DNA of 64,000 bases from Klugiella xanthotipulae (lineage in GTDB: Bacteria; Actinomycetota; Actinomycetes; Actinomycetales; Microbacteriaceae): NCBI RefSeq assembly GCF_006716695.1, contig NZ_VFPN01000001.1, forward strand, positions 124,001 through 188,000. Reading direction: 5' to 3'. The position numbers and the translations under genes were made by a program. The notes below the pieces were generated by a model that was given only the letters and a program-made list of their open reading frames with translations, did not search any database and had not been told where the DNA came from. Every line of letters begins with the position of its first letter. The stretch's first letter is position 1. Positions 41,026-50,490 of the stretch are shown piece by piece.

Positions 41026-42111
41026 GTGCGCTCCGAGCTGTCCCCCGCGACCACCGTACTCCCGCACTCCCGCGTGCCCTACTGGGACAACGCCCGTGTA
41101 GCCTGCATCATCCTCGTGGTGCTCGGGCACAGCATCCAGCGGCTGATCCACGAGTCGGATGCCGCACTCACCACCTACCTCGTCGTCTACGCCTTCCACA
41201 TGCCCGCGTTTGCCATCGTGAGCGGATACTTCGCCCGCTCGGGCGCACCTACCACCCGGCAGATGACGCGGGTCCTGACCGACATTGTGCTGCCCTACAT
41301 CATCATGGAGTCCATCTGGAGCCTCGTGCAATTCATGGCCGAAGACAAGACTCACATCAACCCCACCCGACCCTCCTGGACGCTGTGGTTCCTGCTCGCA
41401 CTCGGCGTATTCCGCCTGGTTATGCCCTACCTCGTCCTGCTGCGCTGGCCGCTGGCCTGGGCGGTCGTGATCTCGGTCGGGGTGGGCTACTTCGGCAACG
41501 TCGATAACACGTTTGCGCTGTCGCGTGCGCTCGGCATCCTGCCCTTTTTTGTGTTCGGCTGGCAACTACGCCGGTGGGGCCTCGCGGAGCGGTGGCTGGC
41601 GCTACGACGCGGCTCCACAGCCGTGCGCGGCGCGGCGATAACGCTGCTCCTCGGCTGGATTGTCGTGGTACTCACGTTCCTCGACACGTGGCGCAGCGTA
41701 GAACTGCGCTTCTGGTTCTTCTACGACGACTCCTACGTGGGACTCGGCAGTCAGGAGTGGTGGGCTGGCGGCATCCGCCTGGGCGTGATCGCGCTCGCCG
41801 CGGTATTGAGCGTGGCGTTCCTTGTTCTGGTGCCCCGCACGCCCAACCGGATGACGCGCTACGGGCAGTTCACCATGTACGTCTACCTACTGCACAGCTT
41901 TGTGCTCTACCCACTACGTGAGAGCGGCGTGATGCGGCACACCGGATTCCCCGACCTCTGGCTGACGGGGATGCTGCTGCTGTCGATTATTCTGACCGTA
42001 GTGCTGTCGAGCGCACCGGTTCGACGACTGTGTCGGCCGTTTGTGGAGCCGAAACCACGCTGGCTTTTCGCACCCGAGCCGCCGGATACGTCACGATCAT
42101 CGCCACGGTGA
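41026..42111 (+). CDS. Acyltransferase family membrane protein
   Basis: A 361-residue multi-pass membrane protein of the acyltransferase-3/fucose O-acetylase-like type: YWDNARVACIILVVLGHSIQRLIH near the N-terminus has the conserved His, and APTTRQMTRVLTDIVLPYIIMESIW follows the family pattern. GGAAGGA at 41014-41020 precedes GTG 41026. The last 125 bp are antisense to the VanZ gene, a long convergent overlap. It probably acetylates a cell-envelope sugar. Confidence 0.87.
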   Translation: MRSELSPATTVLPHSRVPYWDNARVACIILVVLGHSIQRLIHESDAALTTYLVVYAFHMPAFAIVSGYFARSGAPTTRQMTRVLTDIVLPYIIMESIWSLVQFMAEDKTHINPTRPSWTLWFLLALGVFRLVMPYLVLLRWPLAWAVVISVGVGYFGNVDNTFALSRALGILPFFVFGWQLRRWGLAERWLALRRGSTAVRGAAITLLLGWIVVVLTFLDTWRSVELRFWFFYDDSYVGLGSQEWWAGGIRLGVIALAAVLSVAFLVLVPRTPNRMTRYGQFTMYVYLLHSFVLYPLRESGVMRHTGFPDLWLTGMLLLSIILTVVLSSAPVRRLCRPFVEPKPRWLFAPEPPDTSRSSPR

Positions 42112-42487
42112 CCCCGATCATCCCGCCAATCGTGTTGGCAATGACATCTCGCAGATCCGGGACGCGCTGGGGCAGGAACATCTGGACGGTTTCGATTCCC
42201 ACCGTGGCCAGGACACACACCTGGACAGCAAACCACCAGTAGCGGCGGCCCAGCAGCAAGATGAGGAACATCCCGCCCGGGACGAACATCAGGATGTTGG
42301 AAATAAATTCCAGGTGGGGAAAATCGAACCAGTTCAGGGGCTCCCACAGACTAATGCGCCATGCCACCATACGCATGAAGGCGTCGCCGTGGTCGTCAAG
42401 CGGCTGCGGCCCGAGGGTCATCCACGCCACGATCGCCAAGTACACCACGGTGAAGACGGTGAGGCGCGGGTGCTGACGGAACATCAT
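41987..42487 (-). CDS. VanZ family protein
   Basis: A 166-residue membrane protein with four helices and the VanZ-like core: LTVFTVVYLAIVAWMTLGP, FISNILMFVPGGMFL (with NILMFVPxG typical), VQVCVLATVGIETVQMFLPQRVPDLRDVIANTIGGMIG. VanZ was named from teicoplanin resistance; most members have no proven function. The C-terminal 40 residues are encoded opposite the end of the acyltransferase gene. Confidence 0.88.
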   Translation of the reverse strand: MMFRQHPRLTVFTVVYLAIVAWMTLGPQPLDDHGDAFMRMVAWRISLWEPLNWFDFPHLEFISNILMFVPGGMFLILLLGRRYWWFAVQVCVLATVGIETVQMFLPQRVPDLRDVIANTIGGMIGVTVAMIVTYPAARVRKASVVSAPQTADTVVEPVRSTALRSE

Positions 42488-42597
42488 CTCAGTCTTTCAC
42501 CTCTCACTGGGCAAGCCCCGAACGGTGCGGTTGGCGGCGCGTCGCCCCCCGGCGGGCCGCGCGCGGCCAGGTCAGACCCCTCTGGCACACTGTCCCT

Positions 42598-44718
42598 ATG
42601 ACCCCAACCGCCGCACACGCTCGTCATATCCTGCGCACCCTCGTGGGTCGGGAGGACGCCGAGTTTCATGTCGGCCAGTTGGAGGCCATCGAGACACTCG
42701 TGGACGACCGACGCCGGGCGCTCGTGGTACAGCGCACCGGGTGGGGAAAATCAGCCGTGTACTTTGTGGCCACCCTGCTGCTGCGTCAGCGGGGTGCAGG
42801 CCCCACTATCCTCGTCTCGCCACTGCTTGCCCTCATGCGCGACCAGGTCGCCGCCGCCGCCCGGGCCGGAGTACGTGCGGTCGCCATAAACTCGGCCAAC
42901 GTCCACGAGTGGGATGACGTGCTGCGAGCAATCGCCGCAGACGAGGTCGATGTGCTCCTCGTCTCCCCCGAGCGGCTGAACAACCCCGCCTTCCGCGATG
43001 AGCACCTGCCCGCCCTGCTCTCCCGGGCCGGGATGCTCGTGGTTGACGAGGCCCACTGCATCTCCGACTGGGGCCACGATTTCCGCCCCGACTACCGGCG
43101 ACTGCGCGATCTGATCGCGCAGATGCCCGAGGGCGTCCCCGTGCTCGCGACCACCGCAACCGCCAATAGCCGCGTGGTCACCGATGTCGCCGAGCAAGTG
43201 GGGATGAACGTCCACGGGCATCCGGTCGAGGTCGTCACGGTGCGTGGCCCCCTCGCCAGGGCCTCGCTGCGCCTGGGTGTGCTCCCGCTACCGGATACCC
43301 GAACCCGCCTCGCCTGGCTCCTCAGCCATCTGAACGACCTACCCGGCAGCGGCATCATCTATACGCTCACGGTCTCCGCCGCCGACGATACCGCCCGGCT
43401 CCTGCGCGACGCCGGCCACGCCGTGCGCTCCTACACGGGCCAGACCGACACGGAGGAACGCGAGCGCTCAGAAGAGATGCTCACCCGCAACGAGGTCAAG
43501 GCTCTCGTCGCCACGAGCGCACTCGGGATGGGTTTCGACAAACCCGACCTGGGCTTTGTGGTGCATCTGGGCGCACCCTCCTCCCCCGTGGCTTACTACC
43601 AGCAGGTGGGCCGCGCCGGACGCGCGACCGACAACGCCGAGGTGCTCCTGCTACCCGGGCCCGAGGATGAGGCCATCTGGCGATACTTCGCCACCGCATC
43701 CATGCCGAGCGCCGACAACGCGCGCGCGGTGCTCGATACGCTGCGGGCGAGTGACGGCCCGCTCTCCACCCCCGCACTAGAGTCACGGGTCAATCTGCGC
43801 CGCACCCCGCTCGAGCTGTTACTCAAGGTACTCGACGTGGATGGCGCGGTCACCCGGGTGCGGGGCGGCTGGCTCGCCACCGGTGAGCCCTGGGAGTACG
43901 ACGAGGAACGCTACACCCGCATCGCCGCCGAACGCCGCATCGAGCAGAACGCCATGCTGGCCTACGAATCCACTGCGGACTGCCGCATGGAATTCCTCCA
44001 GCGCGCCCTCGACGACGACACCGCCGCGCCCTGTGGCCGCTGCGATAACTGCTCCGGCCCCTGGTATCCCACCGATCTCCTCGCCGCTGCCCACACCGAG
44101 GCAACCACCGCACTCGACCGGGTGGGAGTCCTCCTCGAACCGCGTGCGCAATGGCCCACCGGAGCCGCACGACTCGGGGTTGAGGTGCGCGGCAACATCC
44201 CACCCGCCCAGCGTCTCGCCCCCGGGCGCGCCCTCGCCCGCCTCACCGACCTGGGCTGGGGTGGCACCCTACGCGAGCTTTTCGCCCCCGGGCAACCAGA
44301 TGCCCCCGCCAGCCAAGCACTCCTCGGCGGTTGCGTGCGCGCACTCGCCGACTGGGGGTGGGCGGAGCGCCCGGCCGCGGTGGTGAGCGTACCCTCCCGC
44401 AGTCGGCCGCAACTGATCGACTCGGTGGCCCGAGGCCTCGCGAGCGCGGGACGACTCCCCTACCTGGGCACGCTCGACCACGCGGGAGGCGGACCCAGCG
44501 GCGCACCCGGCGGCAACAGCGCCTACCGCCTCGCGGGAGTATGGAACAGATTCACCGTGGGCTCCGCACTCGCCGACGCCCTCGACGCGTACGCCGGTCA
44601 GCCGGTGCTCCTCGTGGATGATCAGGCAGACAGCCGTTGGACCCTCACGGTCGCCGGGCGGGTCCTACACGCGGCCGGGGTCGCCACGGTGTTGCCATTT
44701 GTCCTCGCGGTGCGGTAG
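42598..44718 (+). CDS. RecQ family ATP-dependent DNA helicase
   Basis: A 3'-5' superfamily-2 helicase, 706 aa. Walker A RTGWGKSAVYF (about residue 45), motif II VVDEAHCISDWGHDFRPDY, motif III ATTATANSRV, and motif VI QQVGRAGRATDNA are intact, and the RecQ zinc site is partly kept as CRMEF...CGRCDNCSG. The HRDC domain is absent. The last 120 residues are unlike E. coli RecQ and look like a phosphoribosyltransferase fold (GGNSAYRLAGVWNRF, then QPVLLVDDQADSRWTLTVAGRVL), a feature of actinobacterial RecQ proteins. Role: repair of recombination intermediates. Confidence 0.92.
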   Translation: MTPTAAHARHILRTLVGREDAEFHVGQLEAIETLVDDRRRALVVQRTGWGKSAVYFVATLLLRQRGAGPTILVSPLLALMRDQVAAAARAGVRAVAINSANVHEWDDVLRAIAADEVDVLLVSPERLNNPAFRDEHLPALLSRAGMLVVDEAHCISDWGHDFRPDYRRLRDLIAQMPEGVPVLATTATANSRVVTDVAEQVGMNVHGHPVEVVTVRGPLARASLRLGVLPLPDTRTRLAWLLSHLNDLPGSGIIYTLTVSAADDTARLLRDAGHAVRSYTGQTDTEERERSEEMLTRNEVKALVATSALGMGFDKPDLGFVVHLGAPSSPVAYYQQVGRAGRATDNAEVLLLPGPEDEAIWRYFATASMPSADNARAVLDTLRASDGPLSTPALESRVNLRRTPLELLLKVLDVDGAVTRVRGGWLATGEPWEYDEERYTRIAAERRIEQNAMLAYESTADCRMEFLQRALDDDTAAPCGRCDNCSGPWYPTDLLAAAHTEATTALDRVGVLLEPRAQWPTGAARLGVEVRGNIPPAQRLAPGRALARLTDLGWGGTLRELFAPGQPDAPASQALLGGCVRALADWGWAERPAAVVSVPSRSRPQLIDSVARGLASAGRLPYLGTLDHAGGGPSGAPGGNSAYRLAGVWNRFTVGSALADALDAYAGQPVLLVDDQADSRWTLTVAGRVLHAAGVATVLPFVLAVR

Positions 44719-44727
44719 GAAGGGAAG

Positions 44728-45909
44728 ATGACTCCCCCCGTCGGAAACGTCTACGCCACACTCAGCCCCCGCCTGGGTGTGTACCTGGCACTCCAGATCA
44801 CGGCCAGCGGAACGGGTGACAATGCGGGGCGTGTGGCGCTCGCCCTCCTGGACTGGCAAGACCCAGAGCTGCCCGCCACAGGCACCCTCGATACGATCCA
44901 TATGCAGCCGCCACTCGTCGCGAGCGCGTGGGAATCACCGACCCACTGGTGGGCTCCATTCCCCCTTCCCGAATCCTGGATACCCCTCGGCCACGCCGAG
45001 CCGGTTATCACCGTGCCACCACCGCCCGCGGTGCTCGGCTGGGACGTCTGGGAACGCAGCGACTGGATGAACGTCACCCGGGAGCAGAAACGCAGCTTCT
45101 CCGTCTCCCGCATGGATGACGACCCGGCTGCCGTGCTCACCCTCGCCGGGACCGCCCTCCCGATCAGCACCGAGCGGATGACTGCCGAGCAGGTGGGCGC
45201 ACTCAGCGATCTGGCCGAACTAGACCGACTGCCCGGGCTCACGGCACTCGCCGCCAACACCCCCGCCCTCGGCCTGCCGCAATACTTACGTGAGCGCCCG
45301 TTTATCCGCCAGGTGACCCTCCACAACCACAGCCTCACCCGGGTGGATATGCGCGACACGCGAATCTTTACACTCACACTTGACGCGACCGGGGTCACGG
45401 ATATCTTCCTCGGCGAGCATCAGACCGTCCTGGTGCTCACGGGCCGGGTACAACCGGGCCTGCGCATCCACGGTGACGGCACCTGGCTCACTCTCGCCGG
45501 GCCGCGCAGCATCGTGGGCTGCATCGGGCCGGATTCTCTCGGCGGTGTCACCATACATGCCGCGGCAGACGGCACCCCCCACCACGGCACCGCCGGAACG
45601 GACGACACCGTTGACCTCGCCGTGATCGCGCGCCGATTCCCCGGCATCACGCAGCTCACGGTGCACGGTGCACCGAGCCGACTCGGTCACCTCTCCGCAC
45701 TCGCCGACTTCGCCAGCCTGCGTTTCCTAGAACTTAACGCGATCAGCTCAGCCGACACCGAGACGGTGCTGGGGCAGCCCCGACCCGCTCAGCTACCACC
45801 GCTCGAACGGGTCGCGCTCAACCGGGTCGAGCGCGACACGATCCAGGCCGTCGCCGCCCTCAGCCAGGACACGACAGCGATCCGGGGCAGCGAATTCGCC
45901 GAGGGCTGA
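44728..45909 (+). CDS. Hypothetical protein with leucine-rich-repeat-like region
   Basis: I do not recognise this 393-residue protein. It has no signal peptide or membrane helix and is probably cytosolic. The N-terminal 110 residues are Trp/Pro-rich; residues about 150-390 show regularly spaced LxxLxxL strands (LSDLAELDRLPGLTALAANTPAL, GITQLTVHGAPSRLGHLSALADFASLRFLELNAIS), as in leucine-rich or related solenoid repeats. It begins 9 bp after recQ and is surely cotranscribed. Base composition matches its neighbours, so it is not recently acquired. Confidence 0.75.
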   Translation: MTPPVGNVYATLSPRLGVYLALQITASGTGDNAGRVALALLDWQDPELPATGTLDTIHMQPPLVASAWESPTHWWAPFPLPESWIPLGHAEPVITVPPPPAVLGWDVWERSDWMNVTREQKRSFSVSRMDDDPAAVLTLAGTALPISTERMTAEQVGALSDLAELDRLPGLTALAANTPALGLPQYLRERPFIRQVTLHNHSLTRVDMRDTRIFTLTLDATGVTDIFLGEHQTVLVLTGRVQPGLRIHGDGTWLTLAGPRSIVGCIGPDSLGGVTIHAAADGTPHHGTAGTDDTVDLAVIARRFPGITQLTVHGAPSRLGHLSALADFASLRFLELNAISSADTETVLGQPRPAQLPPLERVALNRVERDTIQAVAALSQDTTAIRGSEFAEG

Positions 45910-46194
45910 GCCCCCCGCACGCGCCACATCTACCCGGCCCCAGGGCGGACTACACGCCAGGGATGAAAAAACGTTTGAAACTCTATGTTTCACGCGCATT
46001 AATAACGCGTACCGGATATTCCACGAAGGGTTGCGGTATCCGTTAACGGCACCTAACGTGGCTCCCAGTCAACGCAAAGAGGCAGTTTCCGGGTTTCAAC
46101 CAACTGCCGGACTCTCACAGCTGCTTCTCGCTCCCCCCTCCGGGGCGGCCACCTCATCTGAGCAGAAAATACGCATAGAGAAAGTTCTATTCTC
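45910..46194. promoter_or_regulatory. Promoter region of the polysaccharide operon
   Basis: About 285 bases without a gene. A more AT-rich part (about 45964-46035) includes GCGCATTAATAACGCGT, a nearly symmetric stretch (45993-46009), 190 bp upstream of the synthase. This is the only gap large enough to hold the operon promoter; no ribosome site is strong before ATG 46195. Confidence 0.35.
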
Positions 46195-47496
46195 ATGACT
46201 ATTTTGACGTTCCTTCACACAGCCCCCAGGATCATTCCCGGCTCGGTGAACGCCATTTTCCCGCACAACTTCTTTGACGGCTGGACCGTCTACCTTCCTC
46301 TCGCCATCGCCGGCACGATCGTCTGGGCGCTCTGGCTCTACCGCGTCATCCTCTCGGGCCTCGCGAAACCCATCGTCTCGGATTTCCGCGCCACCAGCTC
46401 CGTGGTCGTGCCGTCCTACCACGAAGACCCCGACATCCTGATGCGCTGCCTCGACACCTGGCGGGAGCAGGGCCCCGATGAAATCATCATCGTGCTCGAC
46501 GTGGCCGACACCGAGGCCTACGCCCGCATTGACCGGCTGGGCGACCCGAGGGTACGACCCATCCTCTTCCACCACGCGGGTAAACGATCGGCGCTCGGGG
46601 CCGGTATCCGGCTCGCCCAGGGCGAATTACTGATCCTCGTGGACTCCGACACCTCGTGGCTACCCGGCCTACTGGAGAACGTGCAGATGCCATTTGCTGA
46701 CCCGGCCGTCGGCGGCGTGAGTACCCAGCAAAACGTGTACCAGCGTCACTCCAGCCTGTGGCGAAAAGTTGCCGACTGGATGGTTACCCTGCGCTACTAC
46801 AACTACGTGCCCGCCATGGGCCGGGCCGGAGCGGTGCCCTGCCTCTCGGGGCGCACCGCCGCCTACCGACGCGACGCCGTGCTCCCCGTGCTCGACAACC
46901 TGGAAAACGAGTTCTTCCTGGGGCGCCGCTGCATCTCGGGTGATGATGGCAGGCTCACCTGGCTGGTTCTCGCCTCGGGATACAAGACGGTGCACCAGTC
47001 CTCCGCCCGGGCGCTGTCCATGTTCCCCTCCGCGTTCTCCGCATTTGTGAAGCAGCGCGTGCGCTGGAGCCGCAACTCCTACCGCTGCTACCTCACGGCC
47101 ATCGCGAAAGGATGGGTGTGGCAGGTGCCGTTTGTGACCAAGATCACGGTGTTGCAGATCCTCATCACCCCGCTCACGATGGGTTTCACCATCTGGTACC
47201 TCATGTTCAGCCGGGCCAGTCTGGCCCCGGTTGGCCTCGGCCTCGCACTGGGTTGGCTGCTCCTCGGCCGGGCTATCCGGGGATTCTCGGATCTCAAGCG
47301 GCACCCGTGGGACATCCTCATCCTGCCCGTCATGGCGTTTGCGGTGATCTTCGTGGCCCTCCCCATCAAGGCGTACGCATTTGTCACCATGAATAAGCAG
47401 GGCTGGCTCACCCGCCACGCCGACACCATCGGCGGCGACGGCCAGGCCGCACACACCCTGGAGCCCACATTCGAACCCGCATTGGAGGCATCATGA
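46195..47496 (+). CDS. Processive family-2 glycosyltransferase (polysaccharide synthase)
   Basis: A 433-residue membrane synthase resembling hyaluronan synthase/NodC. N-terminal helices (about 25-55) come before the GT-A core: VVPSYHEDPDILMRCL, IIIVLDVADTE, the DxD-type VDSDTSWLPG, a substrate motif GRRCISGDDGRLTW and the (Q/K)QRVRW motif (KQRVRWSRNSY); four or five C-terminal helices form the export channel. The combination GDD plus QxxRW marks processive beta-glycan synthases. It uses UDP-sugars; the operon's own UDP-glucose dehydrogenase points to UDP-glucuronate as a substrate. Its stop overlaps the next start by 4 bp. Confidence 0.9.
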   Translation: MTILTFLHTAPRIIPGSVNAIFPHNFFDGWTVYLPLAIAGTIVWALWLYRVILSGLAKPIVSDFRATSSVVVPSYHEDPDILMRCLDTWREQGPDEIIIVLDVADTEAYARIDRLGDPRVRPILFHHAGKRSALGAGIRLAQGELLILVDSDTSWLPGLLENVQMPFADPAVGGVSTQQNVYQRHSSLWRKVADWMVTLRYYNYVPAMGRAGAVPCLSGRTAAYRRDAVLPVLDNLENEFFLGRRCISGDDGRLTWLVLASGYKTVHQSSARALSMFPSAFSAFVKQRVRWSRNSYRCYLTAIAKGWVWQVPFVTKITVLQILITPLTMGFTIWYLMFSRASLAPVGLGLALGWLLLGRAIRGFSDLKRHPWDILILPVMAFAVIFVALPIKAYAFVTMNKQGWLTRHADTIGGDGQAAHTLEPTFEPALEAS

Positions 47497-49346
47497 TGCG
47501 CCACACCTCGCGCCTCGCGGCGGTAGTGACCGCCGGGGGTCTGCTGTCCACCGCGATTCTTCCCGGCCTCGGCACCCTCGACACGACCGCCGCCTGGGCC
47601 GATACAACGTCGGACACCGGCGCCGAACCCACCACTGACACCGGTTCAACTGGCCGCGCCTACCCGGGAGACCCGGACCGCGAATCGGTGCTCGTCACCC
47701 GCGAAGAGGCCCGAATCGACACCCTGCGGGGTGCCGCCTCAGCCGCACAGTGGCCCGGCTCCGGGCTGAGCGCGCCGTTCACCGTCACCCCCGCGAACGC
47801 GCTGCCCACGGTGGTGCTGGTGCCGGCAACGGCCCCCTACACCTATCAGGACCTCGTGGATATCCCCGACACCCTCAGTCGGCAACCCGACGGCTCCTAC
47901 CTGCTCTCGAAGAGCGTCGTTGTGGTGGCGGGTGCCACGCTCGACCTCAGTATGCCCAACGATCACGAGCTCCACCTGGCGAGCTCCCCCGACGGCTACG
48001 TGTCGATCCTGGGGTTGGGCGGTACCCTCCGGGGCGCGGGAACGGCCGAGCATCCGCTCACCATCACCGGCTGGGATGCCGCGGCCCAGACCCCCGACAC
48101 CCTCACCGACGACGGGCGGGCCTACATCCGCACTCTCGGCGGCACCGCCGTGCTCAGCCAGACGCACCTCGACCACCTGGGCTTCTGGAGCGGCAATACG
48201 GGCGGTCTAGCTATCACCGGGGCATCGGAGGTGTCCACACCCGCGGATGCTGATACCTCTGCGGCATCCGGTGCCCCCGCCACCGGCCGCCTCGACCACG
48301 TCATCATCGACGGAAACGCCTTCGGCATCTTCGTCAACGGCGCGACGGGAGTGAGCATCATCAACAGTCTGATCGTGAATAGTCTCGTCGATGGGATCGT
48401 CTTCCATCGTGAGGTCACCAGCAGCAGCGTACGATCCACAATCACGAGCAACAACGCCGTGGACGGCCTGAGCGTGACCCGGGCCTCGACGGGCATCCAC
48501 GTGACGGGTGTCACCTCAGAACACAACGGTCGCGACGGCTTCGCGTTTGACGGCACCCCCCTGGCCGACGGGCCAAGCGCCACCGGGGCCGCCGTGGACG
48601 ACTACGGCAATAACGTCCTCTCCACAAGCACCACGAGCACCAACGAACGCTACGGCGTGCGCGTGGTCGGGGGCGAAAACGTGCAGGTGACGCGCAACAC
48701 CGTGCGCAACAACGAGACGGGTATCGCCCTGTCGGGGGCTGCCTCCGACGTGGTCGTCAGCCACAACACCGTGACCAACAGTGACGAGCACGGCATCACG
48801 GTCGTTGATGCCGTGCAGGATGCCTCCGTCACCGGTAACACTGTAACCGGGGCCGACACCGGCATCTACCTGCGCGACTCAACCGGTCAGGTGACGGGCA
48901 ACACCGTCACGGAGGCCACCAACCACGGGGTCACACTCGTGGGGACCAACAACGGGTCGGTCGTAAAAGACAATACCCTGGCCGGGGAGGGCCCCACCGC
49001 GATTGACCTGGAACGCGGCACGGGTACCACCCTGGGAACCAACGCGGTGGCGGACTGGTCACGCGCACGGAGCCTGCCCATCATTATCCGGGAAATCTTC
49101 CAGCCCCTCACGGTGCTGTGGGTTATCCTCGCGACACTGCTCGTCCTGACGGCGACGCGCGGGGCCCGGCGACGCACCCAGGGCATCCACAACCCGTACG
49201 AGGAGATGCGCCCGCTCAGCCAGTTCACGGAGGGGATGGTCTCCCCCGAGGCGGTGGGTCTGGTAGCCAGCCCGGTGCCCGCGACCGCACACTCAACGGT
49301 GCGCTACGGCGAGCCCGATAACGGGCCGGCCGGAGTCCGCGGATGA
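47493..49346 (+). CDS. Secreted parallel-beta-helix protein (NosD/pectin-lyase-like), membrane anchored
   Basis: A 617-residue exported protein. The signal peptide (about 1-35) is followed by an N-terminal domain, then a right-handed parallel beta-helix (about 230-520) with many NxI/VxxN rungs such as VVSHNTVTNSDEHGITVV, ASVTGNTVTGADTGIYL and QVTGNTVTEATNHGVTLV. A C-terminal helix (PLTVLWVILATLLVLTA) anchors it, with a short cytosolic tail. This fold is used by polysaccharide lyases and C5-epimerases. Between a synthase and a UDP-glucose dehydrogenase it probably modifies or trims the polymer. Overlaps of 4 bp at both ends. Confidence 0.85.
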   Translation: MMRHTSRLAAVVTAGGLLSTAILPGLGTLDTTAAWADTTSDTGAEPTTDTGSTGRAYPGDPDRESVLVTREEARIDTLRGAASAAQWPGSGLSAPFTVTPANALPTVVLVPATAPYTYQDLVDIPDTLSRQPDGSYLLSKSVVVVAGATLDLSMPNDHELHLASSPDGYVSILGLGGTLRGAGTAEHPLTITGWDAAAQTPDTLTDDGRAYIRTLGGTAVLSQTHLDHLGFWSGNTGGLAITGASEVSTPADADTSAASGAPATGRLDHVIIDGNAFGIFVNGATGVSIINSLIVNSLVDGIVFHREVTSSSVRSTITSNNAVDGLSVTRASTGIHVTGVTSEHNGRDGFAFDGTPLADGPSATGAAVDDYGNNVLSTSTTSTNERYGVRVVGGENVQVTRNTVRNNETGIALSGAASDVVVSHNTVTNSDEHGITVVDAVQDASVTGNTVTGADTGIYLRDSTGQVTGNTVTEATNHGVTLVGTNNGSVVKDNTLAGEGPTAIDLERGTGTTLGTNAVADWSRARSLPIIIREIFQPLTVLWVILATLLVLTATRGARRRTQGIHNPYEEMRPLSQFTEGMVSPEAVGLVASPVPATAHSTVRYGEPDNGPAGVRG

Positions 49347-50407
49347 CGCGCGCGCAGGTGTACTGGCTCGCGGCGGCCGCGGTCGGAGTCCTGACCATCG
49401 CTGCCATCCTGTGGAGCGTAGCGTCCGGGCCGCGGGGTGAACCCACGACCCGGGCGTCCACCGCCCCCGCCGACACGACCCCGACCGAGGAAGCCACCCC
49501 CGCCCCGGCTGCCGCTGCGGGTGACTGCCCCGCGGCAACGGTCACGGTGGGGACGGCCCGCGAGCTCACCCGGGCGCTGTCCGCGGCCGAGCCGGGAAGC
49601 GTCATCCGGTTGCGGCCGGGGGTCTACTCCGGCACGTTTGAGGCGAGCGATGCGGGCACCGCGGCCAACCCGGTGTGGCTGTGCGGCAGCGCCGACAGCG
49701 TCCTCGACGGTGGTGACATCACCGACGGCTACGTGCTGCACCTCGACGGGGCTGACTACTGGAACCTCAGCGGTTTCACGGTGCGGAACGGCCAGAAGGG
49801 CGTGATGCTGGATGCCACGGCCCACGCCAGCCTCACCGGGCTCACGGTCACCGATATCGGTAACGAGGGTATCCACCTGCGAAACAACAGCGTTTCAAAC
49901 ACCGTCAGCGGCAACACCGTGAGCCACACCGGAAAAGTGAAACCCAAGTTTGGTGAGGGCATCTACGTGGGCACGGCCGAGAGCAACTGGTGTCGGATCA
50001 CAAACTGCAACCCGGACCGCAGCGACAACAACACCGTGGCGAACAACACCATCTCGGATACCACAGCCGAAAGCGTCGATATTAAGGAGGGCACAACGGG
50101 TGGCAGCCTGAGCGGCAACTCCTTCGACGGCACGGCCATCACCGCCGCCGACTCGTGGGTGGATGTGAAAGGAAACGACTGGACCGTGACCGACAACACC
50201 GGTGTCAACTCACCCGAGGACGGCTTCCAAACTCACGAGATCCTGGACGGCTGGGGAAACGGCAATTCCTTCAGCACCAACACCGCACACGTCAACGGCC
50301 CGGGATTTGCGATCAAAACAACCCCCGTGCTGGCCAACGTCGTGCACTGTAACAACGTCGAATCCGGGGCAGCCAGAGGGCTGTCCAACGTGGGCTGCGT
50401 CGGCTAA
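49343..50407 (+). CDS. Secreted parallel-beta-helix protein, second copy
   Basis: A 354-residue protein with an N-terminal signal anchor (AQVYWLAAAAVGVLTIAAILWSV) and a Thr/Ala/Pro linker, then a complete beta-helix (about 70-350) with a typical entry VGTARELTRALSAAEPGSVIRLRPGVYSGTF and rungs such as NLSGFTVRNGQKGVML and NTVSGNTVSHTGK. The VKPKFGEGIYVG stretch has the Asp/Glu/Lys-rich profile of a possible active-site loop, but I cannot place catalytic residues. It is smaller than, and not closely similar to, its upstream neighbour. Four cysteines in WCRITNCNP and VVHCNN...VGCVG may form disulfides. Confidence 0.82.
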   Translation: MTRAQVYWLAAAAVGVLTIAAILWSVASGPRGEPTTRASTAPADTTPTEEATPAPAAAAGDCPAATVTVGTARELTRALSAAEPGSVIRLRPGVYSGTFEASDAGTAANPVWLCGSADSVLDGGDITDGYVLHLDGADYWNLSGFTVRNGQKGVMLDATAHASLTGLTVTDIGNEGIHLRNNSVSNTVSGNTVSHTGKVKPKFGEGIYVGTAESNWCRITNCNPDRSDNNTVANNTISDTTAESVDIKEGTTGGSLSGNSFDGTAITAADSWVDVKGNDWTVTDNTGVNSPEDGFQTHEILDGWGNGNSFSTNTAHVNGPGFAIKTTPVLANVVHCNNVESGAARGLSNVGCVG

Positions 50408-50490
50408 CGCCCGCACCTCGTTCCCCGAACCTCACACAACCCGCAGGTTACCCCTCGGTGACCCTCCCCGTTGATTTTTAGGAGCATCCC

